From Eremomyces bilateralis CBS 781.70 (Eukaryota; Ascomycota; Dothideomycetes; Eremomycetales; Eremomycetaceae): a stretch of DNA of 64,000 nt. The stretch covers positions 6,384 through 70,383 of the forward strand of contig NW_022985085.1 of NCBI RefSeq assembly GCF_010015585.1, in the 5' to 3' direction. The number at the start of each line of letters is the position of its first letter. Positions within the stretch are counted from its first letter, which is position 1. A program made the translations under genes and the position numbers. The notes under the pieces were generated by a model. The model saw nothing but the letters and a program-made list of their open reading frames with translations, was not told the origin of the DNA and did no database searches. Positions 21,201 through 32,900 of the stretch are shown here, piece by piece.

Positions 21201-22980
21201 GCCATGAGATCTGGCATTTGTGCCATAATGTTCTCAAGGGCCAAGTCCCAAGAGTGCCACAACGGATCATTATGTGTGTCTGGTATTTCGGGATAGCATT
21301 GTGGATGACAGTGATAGGTTTGCATGATGCGTTGAGCGAGCAGGAAGTTTCGGAAGAGGGCCGCGACCATCAGGTCCTGACGGAACAGTTTCTTGAAGAC
21401 CGGAGTCTCAAGCGAGTTCCAGGCAATCGTGTCGGTGATGGCGGTAAAGATCCAGTTGAGTTCGCCGATTGGAGTTCGCCTCTCACTGACCTTTCCTGGT
21501 ATACGCGCAGCATCCTCGACTGAGAGACCCTGAGGGAGAGGGTTGTGTAGAACAAAAAAGCGGACCGCCATGTCGATAGGGGTGGTAAGACAGGAGGTGA
21601 AGATGTCGGCAGGCAATTCAGGGTTGGTAGGGAGGGTTTCCTTCTCTCGACACGCAGCAAGTTGAATGCAGTCGGAGAAGTCCATGTACTCGACGTGCGG
21701 ATCTCGTTCGCGGTTTTCGGCAATCTCTTGAATGTGCTTCTCTGCGAACTTGTTGAAATTGTTTATGATCAAACCAGCCTCTGAGCAGTCATATACGAAG
21801 ATGCTCGGAGCGCCAAGCCAGGCCTGCAAGTCGAAAAGTGAGATAGGGATGTACTGTGTGTAGTTGCGGTTGAACACCCAGATCTCCCCGGATGGTGTAG
21901 GCTTGGGAACGCCATGTCCATTGTAGTGAAGTAGAATTCTCTCTTGCCTTGCGTTACGCCGGATCTGCTGAGAAAACTTCTTGGTCTCGTCCACTGTCGG
22001 GTCTAGGCAGAGCTTGAATCGTGTCCGCATGCTCAATTGCTCGTATTGCCACTGTAGCTGCTTCCCAATTGTATTCATCGCTGTTTGTCCAGAGGTTCCT
22101 GTGGAGCCGGTAGGATCAATCCAGCACTCAAGCTTGGCGCAGGGATTCGTCTTGAACGCATCTGGAGGATCCACGCCAATGTTCAGGCACAGAAGGATAA
22201 CCGCTGAAATGGTCTTCAATCGATCGCGCATTCGCCATTCTGCCAGTCGGAATGTTTCCTCACGCGGATTGCCTCCGGTCTCATGGCGCTTGTCGGTGAA
22301 GTACATGAAGAAGTTCTGGGTAGGAATTGAGTTAGTCCATAGCGACTCCAACGATTTTGTTTGCGCGGAGTGGTGATAATGGGGTAAACACAGTGGTATA
22401 GGGTGGTATAGGGAGATGAGATATCAACGAGGGTTCTTGCGCCTTCCACCATCGCAACCCCTCGTTCGGTCGCACTTACCGAATTCAACACATTGTTATA
22501 CTCCTCCGAGTTCAGCTGCGTATCGAATCCGTGTCGGATCCCCCATTCGACTTCGGTGCTCGCTTTGCTTTCCACCTCGTCATCTCTCGCAGGTACACTT
22601 CCTCTTGGTCCAAAATCCGTCTTTGCTCGGAGCAATCCCGGTCTCGGCGACGATGCACCTCTTGCCCCTGTCCCATTTACCCTCCTCGCTGCAATTCCTG
22701 GAGCTCGTGCATCCGTCCCGTCCACCAGCATTGGTGGGTTCTGATGGCCGTTACTGGTGTTGCCGGTTGAGTCTGGGGATCGCATGCGAGTAGAACCATC
22801 GAGGTTTCGGAGATTCGGGTTACTAGTCCAGCCGACCAGGTCAGGGCGCGAATCCCTCTGGTAGGGAGCCGTTCGAGGTCGTAGATGCTGGCTCGCAGGT
22901 GGATTGTCGGACTGTTCGGCCGACTCAGACGACTCGACATTATCGAGGAGGGGTTTCGGTCCATTAGTTGTTAACGCCAT
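18254..22980 (-). CDS. kog1: Raptor homologue, TORC1 subunit Kog1/Mip1
   Basis: Raptor is the scaffold subunit of TOR complex 1; it binds TOR kinase and recruits substrates in nutrient signalling, at the vacuole surface in fungi. Four exons (22980-22480, 22315-20800, 20740-18571, 18485-18254) give 1472 aa. Residues 1-165 are Ser/Pro-rich. The raptor N-terminal conserved caspase-like domain follows, from NFFMYFTDKRHE, with HYNGHGVPKP and SIFVYDCSEAGLIINNF carrying the His and Cys of the dyad. HEAT-type helices follow (WACLCLSMLWVDYSDAKWAG). A Ser/Pro-rich linker holds RTTPRGKLP and SPMSPPPKRFS. A C-terminal WD40 propeller includes LMTGSSDGSLKVFRN and LVSACRDGEVKLWDMRWD. The alternative upstream ATG at 23034 is in frame. 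All family parts are present and unbroken. Confidence 0.96.
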
Positions 22981-23879
22981 CTTTGGCGGAGAGTGCGGTA
23001 GTGTATTGTGAATGGGTCGCGTTCCCGTTGCCAAGCCGATTGCTTCTATATCGCATAAGTTGCAGAAGGTGACGTGGGTAGGGCGAAGGCCGTAATCATC
23101 GTGAAGGGAAGCTCCAGAAGGCTATGGTACCGGTATGATTAAATGACGATAGAAGGGCGGATTTAACGAAGGTGTAATGGTGAAAAGATTCCCCCCGCCT
23201 CCTCGCACGACATATACAAAAGCGTCCGGGTGATCAAAAGGGCGTCAGACCGGAGTAAAGACCGATGCGATGAGTCTCGACAGTACGACATGGAAGTTCT
23301 GGAGACTGAAGAGAGATGTTGCCGAGCCAGTTAAGGCCGCATCATCGGTGTTATTATTAATTACGGAGTACCTAGTCTCCTTATGGAATTGCAGCGGCTT
23401 CTTCCGTACCTTATTGGTATTGTACACGATTTGTCTTATCGATAACAGTCTCCTTCGTTTAGATCTTCGGGACAAGGGGCAGACGACCGCGACAGGTCAT
23501 TCCTCTCGTTCCATTTGATGCATTAATTAATATTATCATTCGAAATGTTCTCTTCGATAATTCTATTCATCGAACAGAAAGGAGGAAGAGGACTCAGCTC
23601 CATACCGGTAGGCTGGGTTATGGAGTACCTCAGCTATTCTCCTATATTCCATTTCATCAACCATGATGAAAGGGGAAACTTGTGCAGTTTCAAGCTACCA
23701 TCGTATTGGAGAGCTACTCGATCTAGACCATAGGGTGATAATAAAACTAAGTTTGAGGAGTAGCAGTCTATCTTCACGAACTACGGTATCATGCTACAGG
23801 TATCCCGATATACAATATGAAGTCGCTTTCCAATGCTGCACTTGCGTTTTGAGAAGAATCGACTGACTCCTCAGCGAAA
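22981..23879. other. Raptor upstream region and intergenic DNA
   Basis: This holds the kog1 promoter and leader. One TACGGAGTA motif (23362-23370) is present. Short frames here have no family resemblance. Confidence 0.45.
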
Positions 23880-24531
23880 GGTTCGGATGAGTCCACCAAT
23901 TATATCCGAATCCGTACGGTACAGCTTACGGCCGTGTCCAGCCTGTAACGTTGTGTTTCAAGCGATATCAGCGGGACTTCAATTACGTCCGAGTCACGCA
24001 CGCTTGAGTACTATGTGCACTGAAGGCATCTTCCCGCAGCTGAGAAAGAAAATAGGTATATTTTGCTGACCGGGATAGGATCTGGACATTCGCAACTAAG
24101 ACAAGTTCAGGAGAGGACTGACCTTGATCCCGATCCGCTAGCGGACACGACGCTCGACTTCATCAAGGGATGTATCGGCCAGTGCTTGTGTTTCAAACCC
24201 ATTCAAAGTGCTGCTTGTGAGGACATCAGAAGCTTCCGAAGCGTGTGATTAACTTCGGCAACAGCGATTTGTACCAACCTCGTCTCTACGAAAGTATATT
24301 AGAGCCGAGATGATATATTTCCCTCAGTTACAGATGAGGTCATGGGGAGATACAGTCATCCCGCTACTCAAGGGCAGCAATATCCTCAATATGAAGGAAG
24401 GTATAGACATCTCAATGCTTCCCAAAGCATTCAGGGACGTTATCTTCGTTGCCCGCCATTTGGGCGTCCAGGATGTCTGGATCGATTCGCTTTGCGCACA
24501 AACCATGTCAGATGCAACCTACTACCATTAA
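23880..24531 (+). pseudogene. HET-domain gene relic
   Basis: Three successive frames carry pieces of a heterokaryon-incompatibility (HET) domain protein in the right order. The first has CPACNVVFQAISAGLQ, the usual cysteine-containing N-terminal segment of these proteins. The second has ADTTLDFIKGCIGQCL, matching the segment just before the HET core. The third (24310-24531) has the core itself: WGDTVIPLLKG, MLPKAFRDVIFVARHLGVQD and VWIDSLC. It then ends shortly after WIDSLC, where a whole protein would continue for several hundred residues. There is no single open frame and the 3' part is missing, so it is a truncated, frameshifted relic. HET domains trigger cell death on non-self recognition in filamentous fungi. 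Confidence 0.8.
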
Positions 24532-24914
24532 TGCTCTGCTACTATTGAAATGTATCTCCTGATACTCTCTATTGGGACCAAGAGTGGCGCATTCCTCGGG
24601 TGCATCAATGACTCTGTTTGATGAGATTGAAGGTTGTACAGATGGATTGAAGTGATGTCGGAACGCAGCGACAGCTTGGTCAGAAAGACAAACGTCAATG
24701 TCAGATCTGGCTTATACGAGCAGACTCACTTTCCTTCCACCCTCGAGTCCCCGACAGAGGCCTCGGTCCTACTACCTGTACAATAATGATCGTGATGACT
24801 AATCATGAGTGAATTGAATAACATGTTATATGATAAAAAGGCGCAAGGTAGAATTGTGTCCGTCGAATCCCCATTCAAAACAAAAAACTCGAACTGAGCT
24901 TCAGAACAGCAGCC
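24532..24914. promoter_or_regulatory. Upstream region of the MDR gene
   Basis: This 383-bp AT-rich stretch lies between the HET relic and the reductase start. It must hold the promoter of the 24915 gene. No specific site is identified. Confidence 0.4.
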
Positions 24915-26075
24915 ATGCAAGGACTCGTTTTGGACACGGAGCAGAAGACAGCATTTGTCAAAGATATTCCAATACCCGAACCAGGAGCTGGAGAGGTCTT
25001 GATACAAGTATACACAGTCGCTCTGAATCCAATCGATCCACTTTACGTACACAATCCCCTTGGCGCAACCGGACGGACAGTTGGCAGCGATTTTGCGGGC
25101 ATCATCAACAAACTTGGAGAGGCTGTACCCTCAACGAGTGGCCTAAAAGAGGGACAGAGAGTCGCGGGGTTTCTGCAAGGAGCATGCAGTGTTAACGAAA
25201 GGCCAGGCTCCTTTGCGGAGTATGCAGTTGCCCCATGGGATCTTGTGTGGAGAGTACCCAGTACATTGAGCTTTGAAGAAGCGGCTACTAAAAACTTGTG
25301 CGGCCTTACTGCTGCTCAAGCAGTATTTTTTCGACTCGGCCTTCCGGCGCCATTCACCTGGAAAGGGAAAGAGGAGGAGGACCGGATCAGAAAGTGGGCC
25401 AAAAAGGAGGTCTATTTCTTCATTGCTGGAGCATCAACGTCAGTGGGCATGTACGCTGCACAGTTGGTTCGTCGGTCAGCCGAAGTCAATGGCGCAACAA
25501 TCAGACTCCTAGGTGCAGCGAGCAAACAGAGATTCAGCTTACTGAAAAGTGAACCATATGGCTACGATGACCTGGTGGACTACCGAAATAACGATTGGGT
25601 TGAACACATCCGAGCACTGACTGGTGGGAAAGGGGTGGACTTTGCTTACGACTGCATCTCCGAAGGCAACACCGTTAAAACAGTGAGCGAAACACTCAAC
25701 AATAGCGGGAACATGGCAATTGTGCGCAGTAGAGAAGGTAATGCCTGGAACGCAGAGGATCTCCCTGTCGAACCCATCTACGGAGCTGTCTGGGAGGGCT
25801 TGGGCATCGAGATTCAGTACCAGGGGTTCACGGTTCCTACTTCACCTGAAGCGAGAGCCTTTGCAGTTGCTTTCTTCAAATGGCTCTCAGAAGGAGGCGA
25901 ACTGAGCGCAAACCCCGTGCGATTGATGCCAGGAGGTCTAGATAGCATTGTCAAGGATGGATTCTTGTTGCTAGGCCCCGGCTCAATGGAAGATCGGGAG
26001 CACACTCGGACCGAGTCATGGATGAGACCTATAAGCGCAGAGAAATTGGTGTATCGAGTTGGCGAATGGAATTAG
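24915..26075 (+). CDS. Medium-chain reductase, trans-acting enoyl reductase/ToxD-like
   Basis: This single-exon gene encodes 386 residues of the quinone-oxidoreductase-like branch of the MDR superfamily. The GroES-like half has EPGAGEVLIQVYTVALNPID and GRTVGSDFAGIINKLG. The Rossmann half has YFFIAGASTSVGMYAAQLV, followed by VDFAYDCISEGNTVKTV. Neither the catalytic nor the structural zinc cysteines are present, so it should be a zinc-free NADPH enzyme. Sequence style and length fit the ToxD/LovC-type proteins that often occur in fungal secondary-metabolite clusters as trans-acting enoyl reductases, but many family members are not in clusters. No polyketide synthase is in this window. Its stop lies 28 bp from the stop of the convergent SDR gene. 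The function is inferred from family only. Confidence 0.85.
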   Translation: MQGLVLDTEQKTAFVKDIPIPEPGAGEVLIQVYTVALNPIDPLYVHNPLGATGRTVGSDFAGIINKLGEAVPSTSGLKEGQRVAGFLQGACSVNERPGSFAEYAVAPWDLVWRVPSTLSFEEAATKNLCGLTAAQAVFFRLGLPAPFTWKGKEEEDRIRKWAKKEVYFFIAGASTSVGMYAAQLVRRSAEVNGATIRLLGAASKQRFSLLKSEPYGYDDLVDYRNNDWVEHIRALTGGKGVDFAYDCISEGNTVKTVSETLNNSGNMAIVRSREGNAWNAEDLPVEPIYGAVWEGLGIEIQYQGFTVPTSPEARAFAVAFFKWLSEGGELSANPVRLMPGGLDSIVKDGFLLLGPGSMEDREHTRTESWMRPISAEKLVYRVGEWN

Positions 26076-26103
26076 ATCTCCTTTTCAAACCAATCGTTAA
26101 ACC

Positions 26104-26930
26104 CTAAAGTAACAGCTGCCCACCATTGGTGCTAATGACAGACCCAGAAAGATTGCGATCTTTCATAGCATACAAATAAGCTTCCACCACATCCTCTACC
26201 TGTCCCATTTGGCCCGTGGTCATCCTAGTTGTGAATGAAGCTAGCAATGCTTTGCGCTGTCCCTCATCCCACCGTTCCGTATCAACAGCGCCTGGAACGA
26301 TAAGATTGATCCTGATGGGTTTGAGATCAAGGGCCAGATTACGTGTCAACGCTGATAAACCGCCTGAAAAGCCGACAACAGGTGACCAGCCAGGAAGTGG
26401 CCTATCGATAACAGATCCAGAAGTAAGAGTGATTGAAGAGCTTGGACCTGGAGTGAGATGTTTCGGGGCATGTTTTGCGAGGAGAATAGGCGCAAAGAGT
26501 CTGACCATGCCTGATATTTTAGTTAGCACTAGTATAGTTCTAAGAAAAACGTTCAAGACCCACCGGCTTTTTTCAATGTGTCCAACGTAATATTGCCTAA
26601 ACCGAATGTATTGCGAAGCTTGTCCGCAGCCGTGTAAACGATATGATCAACAATTCCCACTTGATCTAACAACTGAACGATATTCTCCTCGACACCCTCA
26701 GACCCTAGATCACACACATAACCGACCACACTGTCTTTCTTTGAAGGGTACAATTTCTGCAGTCTTGCAACCGTATCTTTGATCCGTGATTCATTCGATG
26801 AGGAAATAATGACTTCGGCACCAAGCTCGAGACTGGCTTCTGCGACGCCAAAGCCAATGCCGGAGGTACCTCCAAGCACAAGAATGCGAGCCTTGTTCAG
26901 CCTTTGAGCATATTTTTGTTGATCCGCCAT
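26104..26930 (-). CDS. SDR-family protein lacking the catalytic Tyr/Lys motif
   Basis: Two exons (26930-26564 and 26510-26104, intron 53 bp) give 257 residues. The N-terminal nucleotide-binding motif is complete (ILVLGGTSGIGFGVAEASLE), as are the second strand (AEVIISSSNESRI) and the later block RNLALDLKPIRINLIVPGAV. A Ser equivalent to the catalytic Ser is in LTSGSVIDRP. The YxxxK motif that normally follows is absent; the region reads WSPVVGFSGGLSALTRNL. A group of fungal SDR proteins shows the same kind of replacement, so this may be a subfamily feature rather than decay. It probably binds NAD(P) but may not be a classical dehydrogenase. The start at MADQQKYAQR fits the usual length of about 250. 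Convergent with the MDR gene. Confidence 0.85.
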
Positions 26931-27924
26931 TGTGATATGGAAAAGGACCGATGGTTCCTTAGCAATGAAAGCGATTCCACGTTTTTGTTTCGAGACCAGC
27001 AATATATATATACTGGCATAGACTTGCTCGGTCTCGGAGTCGGCATTATGAGTTCAGCCTCGGAGAGACTCAAAACGGAAGTGACCGGACTTTAACGGAC
27101 TTTATGGGTCAGCGTGGTGGATGCCGGAAGATCAGATACCTCTTCAAGAGAACCCTGTGAAAGGATTAGTACTGTTATTTGATAAGTATACTGTCCTCTA
27201 ATTGCACCATGGAGAGTAACTACTGTTATGAGGAAAGTAGGTGACCAGAGTACCGCGAGGTGATGCCTTGTCGTGTGTGAGATATAGCCATGTGAGAGAC
27301 TCGGGGGTGTATTACCGCAGTATTGCGGTCGAATGGGCCAAGTCCACGAATATTTAGCGCCGCATCAATCGATGTCGCCAAACCTGTATTGGTAGGTTAG
27401 GCGAACAGCTCTCCTGTGACGATCTATACTCCATTTCACGAGTTTTGACACTACTCTTGTTATTCTGAAGGCAGCAAGCTGGAGTAATTTGTAGAAGCTC
27501 CCAGTGAGCCCCTATCATCTGGAAGTGATGACTTCAAGAGCTCGGTAATGATGAGATGATTGCCTCTCGAGGAAGAGGTAGGACACCCAGGCTTGAGAGT
27601 AAAGCTGTAGCACAACCAATTCTCTGAGACAACGGAAGCAATGGGCCTTGCAATGTCGATTCCTCTGTGGGCCGCTTGATGAAAACCGTTCCCTGAAACC
27701 GAATCAAGGAGGTACCAAAAGTGATTCGCAATAGAGCTGAAGATGCCTCTATTAAAGAGAAGCGCATGGTTTCGAAGTAAAGGGGTATTTTGAAATTAGA
27801 AGTGAGCTCTGTCCTCTAATTTCTAGTCTCCTTTCTCCATTAGTCTATCATACAGCTGAGGACTTACACGTTCGTAATCACTATACATTGGGCTATCCTC
27901 TGGCCGAAGCCCAGATTTTCCTCA
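26931..27924. other. Intergenic, no feature seen
   Basis: About 1 kb lies between the SDR start and the amidase stop. No supported gene or repeat is seen. Confidence 0.45.
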
Positions 27925-29963
27925 CTACCAAAGGGTTCTCCCTGCCTTCACCTCCTTCAGGAGCTCGTCATCAGCAAGCGCCTTGGCCAGATCCAACAAC
28001 ATCAAATCACAGTTGCGATGCGCGAGCAGATCGATCGCCACCGGCAGCTTCTCCTCCACGCCCGAGATGGTGCTCTGGTACGGCACCTCTCCGATTGGGA
28101 AGACAACTTCGGGGCCCTGCGACTGCACGCTGTAATAGTACGGCGTGAACGACGCCCACGAGCTGACGTCCGGCGGGGAGTACACGTTGTTGCGGTATGA
28201 CGTGTCGCCCGTCGCCATGGGGATGAGGAACAGACTCTCCGAGCAGGACTGCGGGTCCGACTTGACGACGTTCTGGCCGAACCATTCCTTGAAGAACTGG
28301 AACCGCTCGTAGGACGTGTCGAAGTCCTCCTGGGTCGTGTTGAGCGCGGTGAGGTAGCGTGCGGCCGGGAAGGGGTTGATGAACGGTGTGCGGCCGCCGT
28401 TGGCGGCTGCGTAGTCCTCGCGGAATGGGGTGATGACTTTTTCGAGCTGGTTCTTCCAGATGAGGTGAAATCCTACCATCTGCATGTAGCTCGCGAACTC
28501 GGTGTCGGGTTTTTGGGCCGTGGCGTTCCAGTAGTCGCCGATGGGGGCCGTCTCGACCGTGGCGTTGAGGAAAGTGGAGAGCTTGGCGATCCAGTTGGTG
28601 AACAGCTCCTGGCTGGCATTGTTGGCGACGGGCCACAGGTTGCCCGGAACGATCAGCTTGCGCGGGAAGCTGGTGTAGTTGTTCGTCATCTGCTCCGAGT
28701 CGCTCAGCCACGCTTTCCCGAAGTCCCGAAGCGTGTACGGTGAACGGGAATGATAGCCGACGGAATCGAAATATGACCCCTCAATCAGGACGCCTTCGTT
28801 GGAGACGGCGCCGAAGGAGGGCCGCAGGCCGAATACGCCGTTCTTCCCCGCTGGGATACGGATCGATCCTCCGGTATCCGTAGCGATCGAGACATCGACC
28901 CAGTCGTACGCACCGGTGGATGCGCCAGCACCGGCGCTCGAGACCCCTGGATCCTGGTATCCATCTCCTCGTGGGTTGAAGGCGTCGCTGTAACATGGCG
29001 ATCAGTCACTGGCACATGAATTTGAAAAGGAGGACTCACTGGTAGTCGACCCAATCCGCAGTGGGTCGGTCAGAATTGGCGAATTGGGCCGTCTTCGTCT
29101 TGCCGATGATGTCCGCGCCAAGGTCGATGAGCTTCTGCAATCCAGGAGCGGACGCATCCTTGGCATCATACAGTTTGAACCACGCCCTATTCCCCTGACT
29201 GGTCTTGACGCCCTTGATATCAATGATATCCTTCACAGTGACTCGTAGTCCCTTGAGGGGTTGGTCCTTGGATTGCTGGTTCTTGGTGTATAGGCGAGAT
29301 GGGACGGGAATTCCGACGGTAGAATCGCTGATGGTATTGGCGGTCGCGTATCGGAACGCACCGTCTGTACCGTTGGGCAAGAGTCCGCTCATGAAGGCCA
29401 TGTGGTCATCCTGGTAAATCCGATAGACTGGACCGAGAGTCGCAGTGTTTTTGCCGAAAGAGGCAAGGTATGGTCCATTTGGAGCATCGCCATCTGTTTT
29501 GACGGAGAGCGTGCTCTCGGAATCCCTCTCTCCAAAAATAACTTCGGTTCCATATGCTTCTTTCAGACACTTGGAGAGTCCTCGCTCGTACGAAGTGGCT
29601 TTCTTCAAGTATACAGCTACGACCAACCCATGTCAGTGACCAGGCTCCGAATATGAGAACGATGATAATCTTACCATAGAGAAACAGCTCCTCGAAGATA
29701 TCATCTTGGTGGTATGCCTCGACCTGCTCCTTGACCCAGGCGCAAGTCACCGTCTTGCCAGATGGAGTGAAGACAGTTAAAGGGAGTATCGAAGGGAGAT
29801 CGGCGTCCTTGCTGTTGACATCGAATCTTGACGTCCATCCAGAGAAATAGCCGATGAGCTGCTCGCCAGTCGTCGGGCTAGTGATCGACACCGAATCCGG
29901 CGTTGGGGATGACAGGGAGTTCAGAGCGAACGAAGTCTTGATCAGACTCCAAAGCGAAGGCAT
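27925..29963 (-). CDS. Amidase with an Arp1-like N-terminal domain
   Basis: Three exons (29963-29675, 29616-29040, 28987-27925) give 642 residues. From about residue 210 on the protein is an amidase-signature enzyme, which hydrolyses amides through a Ser-cisSer-Lys triad. The lysine lies in LRVTVKDIIDIKGVKTSQG. The two serines lie in the Gly/Ser stretch GVSSAGAGASTGAYDW and in ATDTGGSIRIPAGKNGVFGL. The N-terminal 190 residues resemble the extra domain of fungal proteins annotated as scytalone dehydratase-like Arp1, which carry an amidase domain despite that name. No clear signal peptide is seen. Introns are 58 and 52 bp with good splice sites. The substrate is unknown. An in-frame ATG at 30020 is an alternative start. 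Confidence 0.88.
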
Positions 29964-32900
29964 CTTGACTATGTTGACGTGATCTGCAGCGCGCAACGCC
30001 GGGTGAGGGAACGGGCTCACGGTTCTTTATGCAGGTTTTGAATTGGAACATCTTATCTCCCCACGAGCGGACCCTCCGCCACGAGGGCAATGAGGAATGC
30101 ATCTGCGTTAGGGACCTGGATACCATGAGGGCATCGTGGGGGGAAGGCCATGCCTATCAAGAGGCCTTCCGGCGAGCCAATTGACTCGAGCGATTTGAGC
30201 GATTTTGGTTGCTATATCGCCTAGAACGATCCTTTGTATGGAGGATGAGGAGAATTTGGGATGTTGTCCGTAGATTCTACGGGACCCAATGTCAAGAGCG
30301 TTGCCGACGGCCGTCAAGATATCGCGAACTTATGATAAAGCCAGTACGAAATAGTCCACCAAACCTTAGGATGGATCCTAGAAGAGTTAGTACGGCTCTT
30401 AAACTGGCGAATTGGCGACATATTTTACCATTTATGACAAACATATGACTGATGCGCAGTATGTAGTAGTGAGTTCCACATCGTCCCTGGCCTCAGATCC
30501 CGGACTCCTGGTGCGAAATCCGCGAGATCTTATCTGGCCGCAGTCGGAGACGGTCAAGATCGGCACATTTGAAGGAATACCAACGCTCCCGACATTCAGT
30601 GATCGGTTATGAGACGGTGCCGTTCGGGTCCCAGTGAGTCCCGGTGGGATGGCGGATGGTTCGCGCAGGTTAGCATGAGACAGAGCCCACAAAAAGGAGG
30701 GGTTGGGTTAGGAGAACGATATTGTACGCGATAACAATGATCTTCTTAGCAATTCAATATTGTAGGTTCTTTTCGGGTAAATGAAGGGTAAGAGATCAAA
30801 TATCAATATCACCAACATCGACTCCTTGTGTTGGTTGCGCTGCTCATACCTCTGTCGAATACTCGATACCTGTGCCTCGATCACGTCTCAGCACCGCCAC
30901 CCACCGAGTTGGCGACGAACTGGGCAGTCTTCGATGGCGACACGACTTATAGAAATGTGGCAACAACATGATACCTATAGATTTTCTCCCTGAGCGGTTA
31001 AGAATGATAAAATAGGGGCTGCCCGATTTAAAGGAGTTTCGGTTTCGGTTGCAGTGAAGGCGCTATCAGCCCTAGTGCCTTGGTGCCTCAGAATCTCACG
31101 TGCAGGTCCATATCATCCACAATCTATAAGTTATGTGATGAAAGTTAGCAAGCTCTCTACCCGCCCGCAGTATGGTTCAATGATCTAATCCCAATCCCAG
31201 TGCAGCGTTTATGGCGTTCATTGGTTCGGAAGGACACCCATTGGCTCAACCCGAGGGATGGTCGATAGATGGGATTGCTAAAAATGGGAATTTAGGGCAC
31301 ACTCTCCAGTTCTGCAGGCACTTCTGCTGCAAGGGTCCAACGAATTCAGGGGTCGTCGGATCAATGGCGAAAAGCAAGATTGATGAATTCCGAATTTCTG
31401 ATGATGGTCACCTTTCCCCGCGTCCTGGGAATAAAATTCGGTGGGAACGGGAAAGTACGGGTCTGATGAACCGGCGAACGGACCAGGAGGAGAAAATATT
31501 CCGACTGGCGATCTGATATTGCCAGTAATTGGTATATGTATTACGGAATCCTTCTACTAGCATTTTCCGATCCTCTAAATTGAGAACCGTTGGTTCTGGA
31601 AATTCGAGATGGTATATATGCAGGGTTACATGACCGGAGCAAGCCCCTTGGGTCGGATGGCATCGACTGGATCTAGTGACTCGCTATGCTAGCAGACGAC
31701 GACAATGCGATTCGCGGAGCGGATGCAGGAGATGGTTAGATGGCACAGCCGCTTGGGGGAAGGGTTTGCGGCCAATTGGTTAAGGCCCAGGGAGAGCTGT
31801 GTTAAGGTTGGCGAGTTGAAGGAGGGGGTTCTGGGAAGCCATCGTGGAACCCCTCCATGATGATCCAGCGAGGTCGTACAACGATACGAGGGAGGATCGA
31901 GGCACTTTCTTACATAGTAGGGATAAAGAGAAGCAGAGCAAACATATGGTGGATTGTGCGAGCCTTGCGGGTCTTACGGCTAGATGCTTAGAGTCGAAAA
32001 TGATACAGTTCCAAGTTCCAACACTGAACACCGTCCGCTTATGCAAGCCGTGAGCCGCAAGGCAGATCGCCAGGAAGCCAGGAGGTCAACATGTGATATT
32101 ATGCCAGTCTGTAATCTGTATCCAAGTGTCCACGGCCAAAATATGGTGGCCAGTGAACACCAAGCGAGTGGACACTTCCACGCTTACGGAGTATTAGTAC
32201 TCCGTACCGACACTGCTGATGTCGATCCTGCAAGAGAATAATCCGCCGTCCTGTGACCCCCTGGAGAAAAGTTGGTGGGAGAGCCGAGTTGAAGAAGTCA
32301 GAGGACATGCGGTCGGGAAGTCTGGGGTAATAAGGAGGTTCGCTGAGTTGGCTGGTGTTTCAGACTTTTTTTTGGTGGCAGCAAATGAAGTCAGTCGATC
32401 GTCGGAGGAAGTGTCAGTCAGCTGTCTGTGCCGCTCCCTTTGTGCCCAATTACTGTCTCTCTAGCCTCACGACTCCCTCTCGCTCTCCTCTTCCTCGCTA
32501 TCAAGTGTCACCCACGCTGTGTCTCGGTCCCGGTCTCACGGAGCCTTTCTGCTGTTCTAACTTCTGTCGTCTGTGCTGACTACTGTCGCCTCGCAGCTCG
32601 CAGGCTGTTGTGCTTTGGTTCACTGCTCCCTTAGCCACCCAACTTATCCTACATCTTCTATCAACTTGTCCATCAACTTGTCCATTCGGGTCAATTCAGC
32701 CATCCCTTACTCTCCTTTTCACCATACATTCACGATCTTTTCCATGAATCCTGTTGACTCCCGACTTCGATTTTATCCGTGAGGACCGGTCGAAGCGATG
32801 CGTTCATGACACCGCCAGCGCTGTCCCCTTTTTCCTCCTCCAACCTCCCGCCTCATAGGGGGGGCTACCAGTAATCCAAGATTCCAGGGAGATCACCTTC

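Noticed and set aside
24915-29963. A secondary-metabolite cluster around the MDR, SDR and amidase genes
   Set aside because: No polyketide synthase, peptide synthetase, terpene cyclase or cluster regulator is present in the window, so a cluster cannot be claimed.
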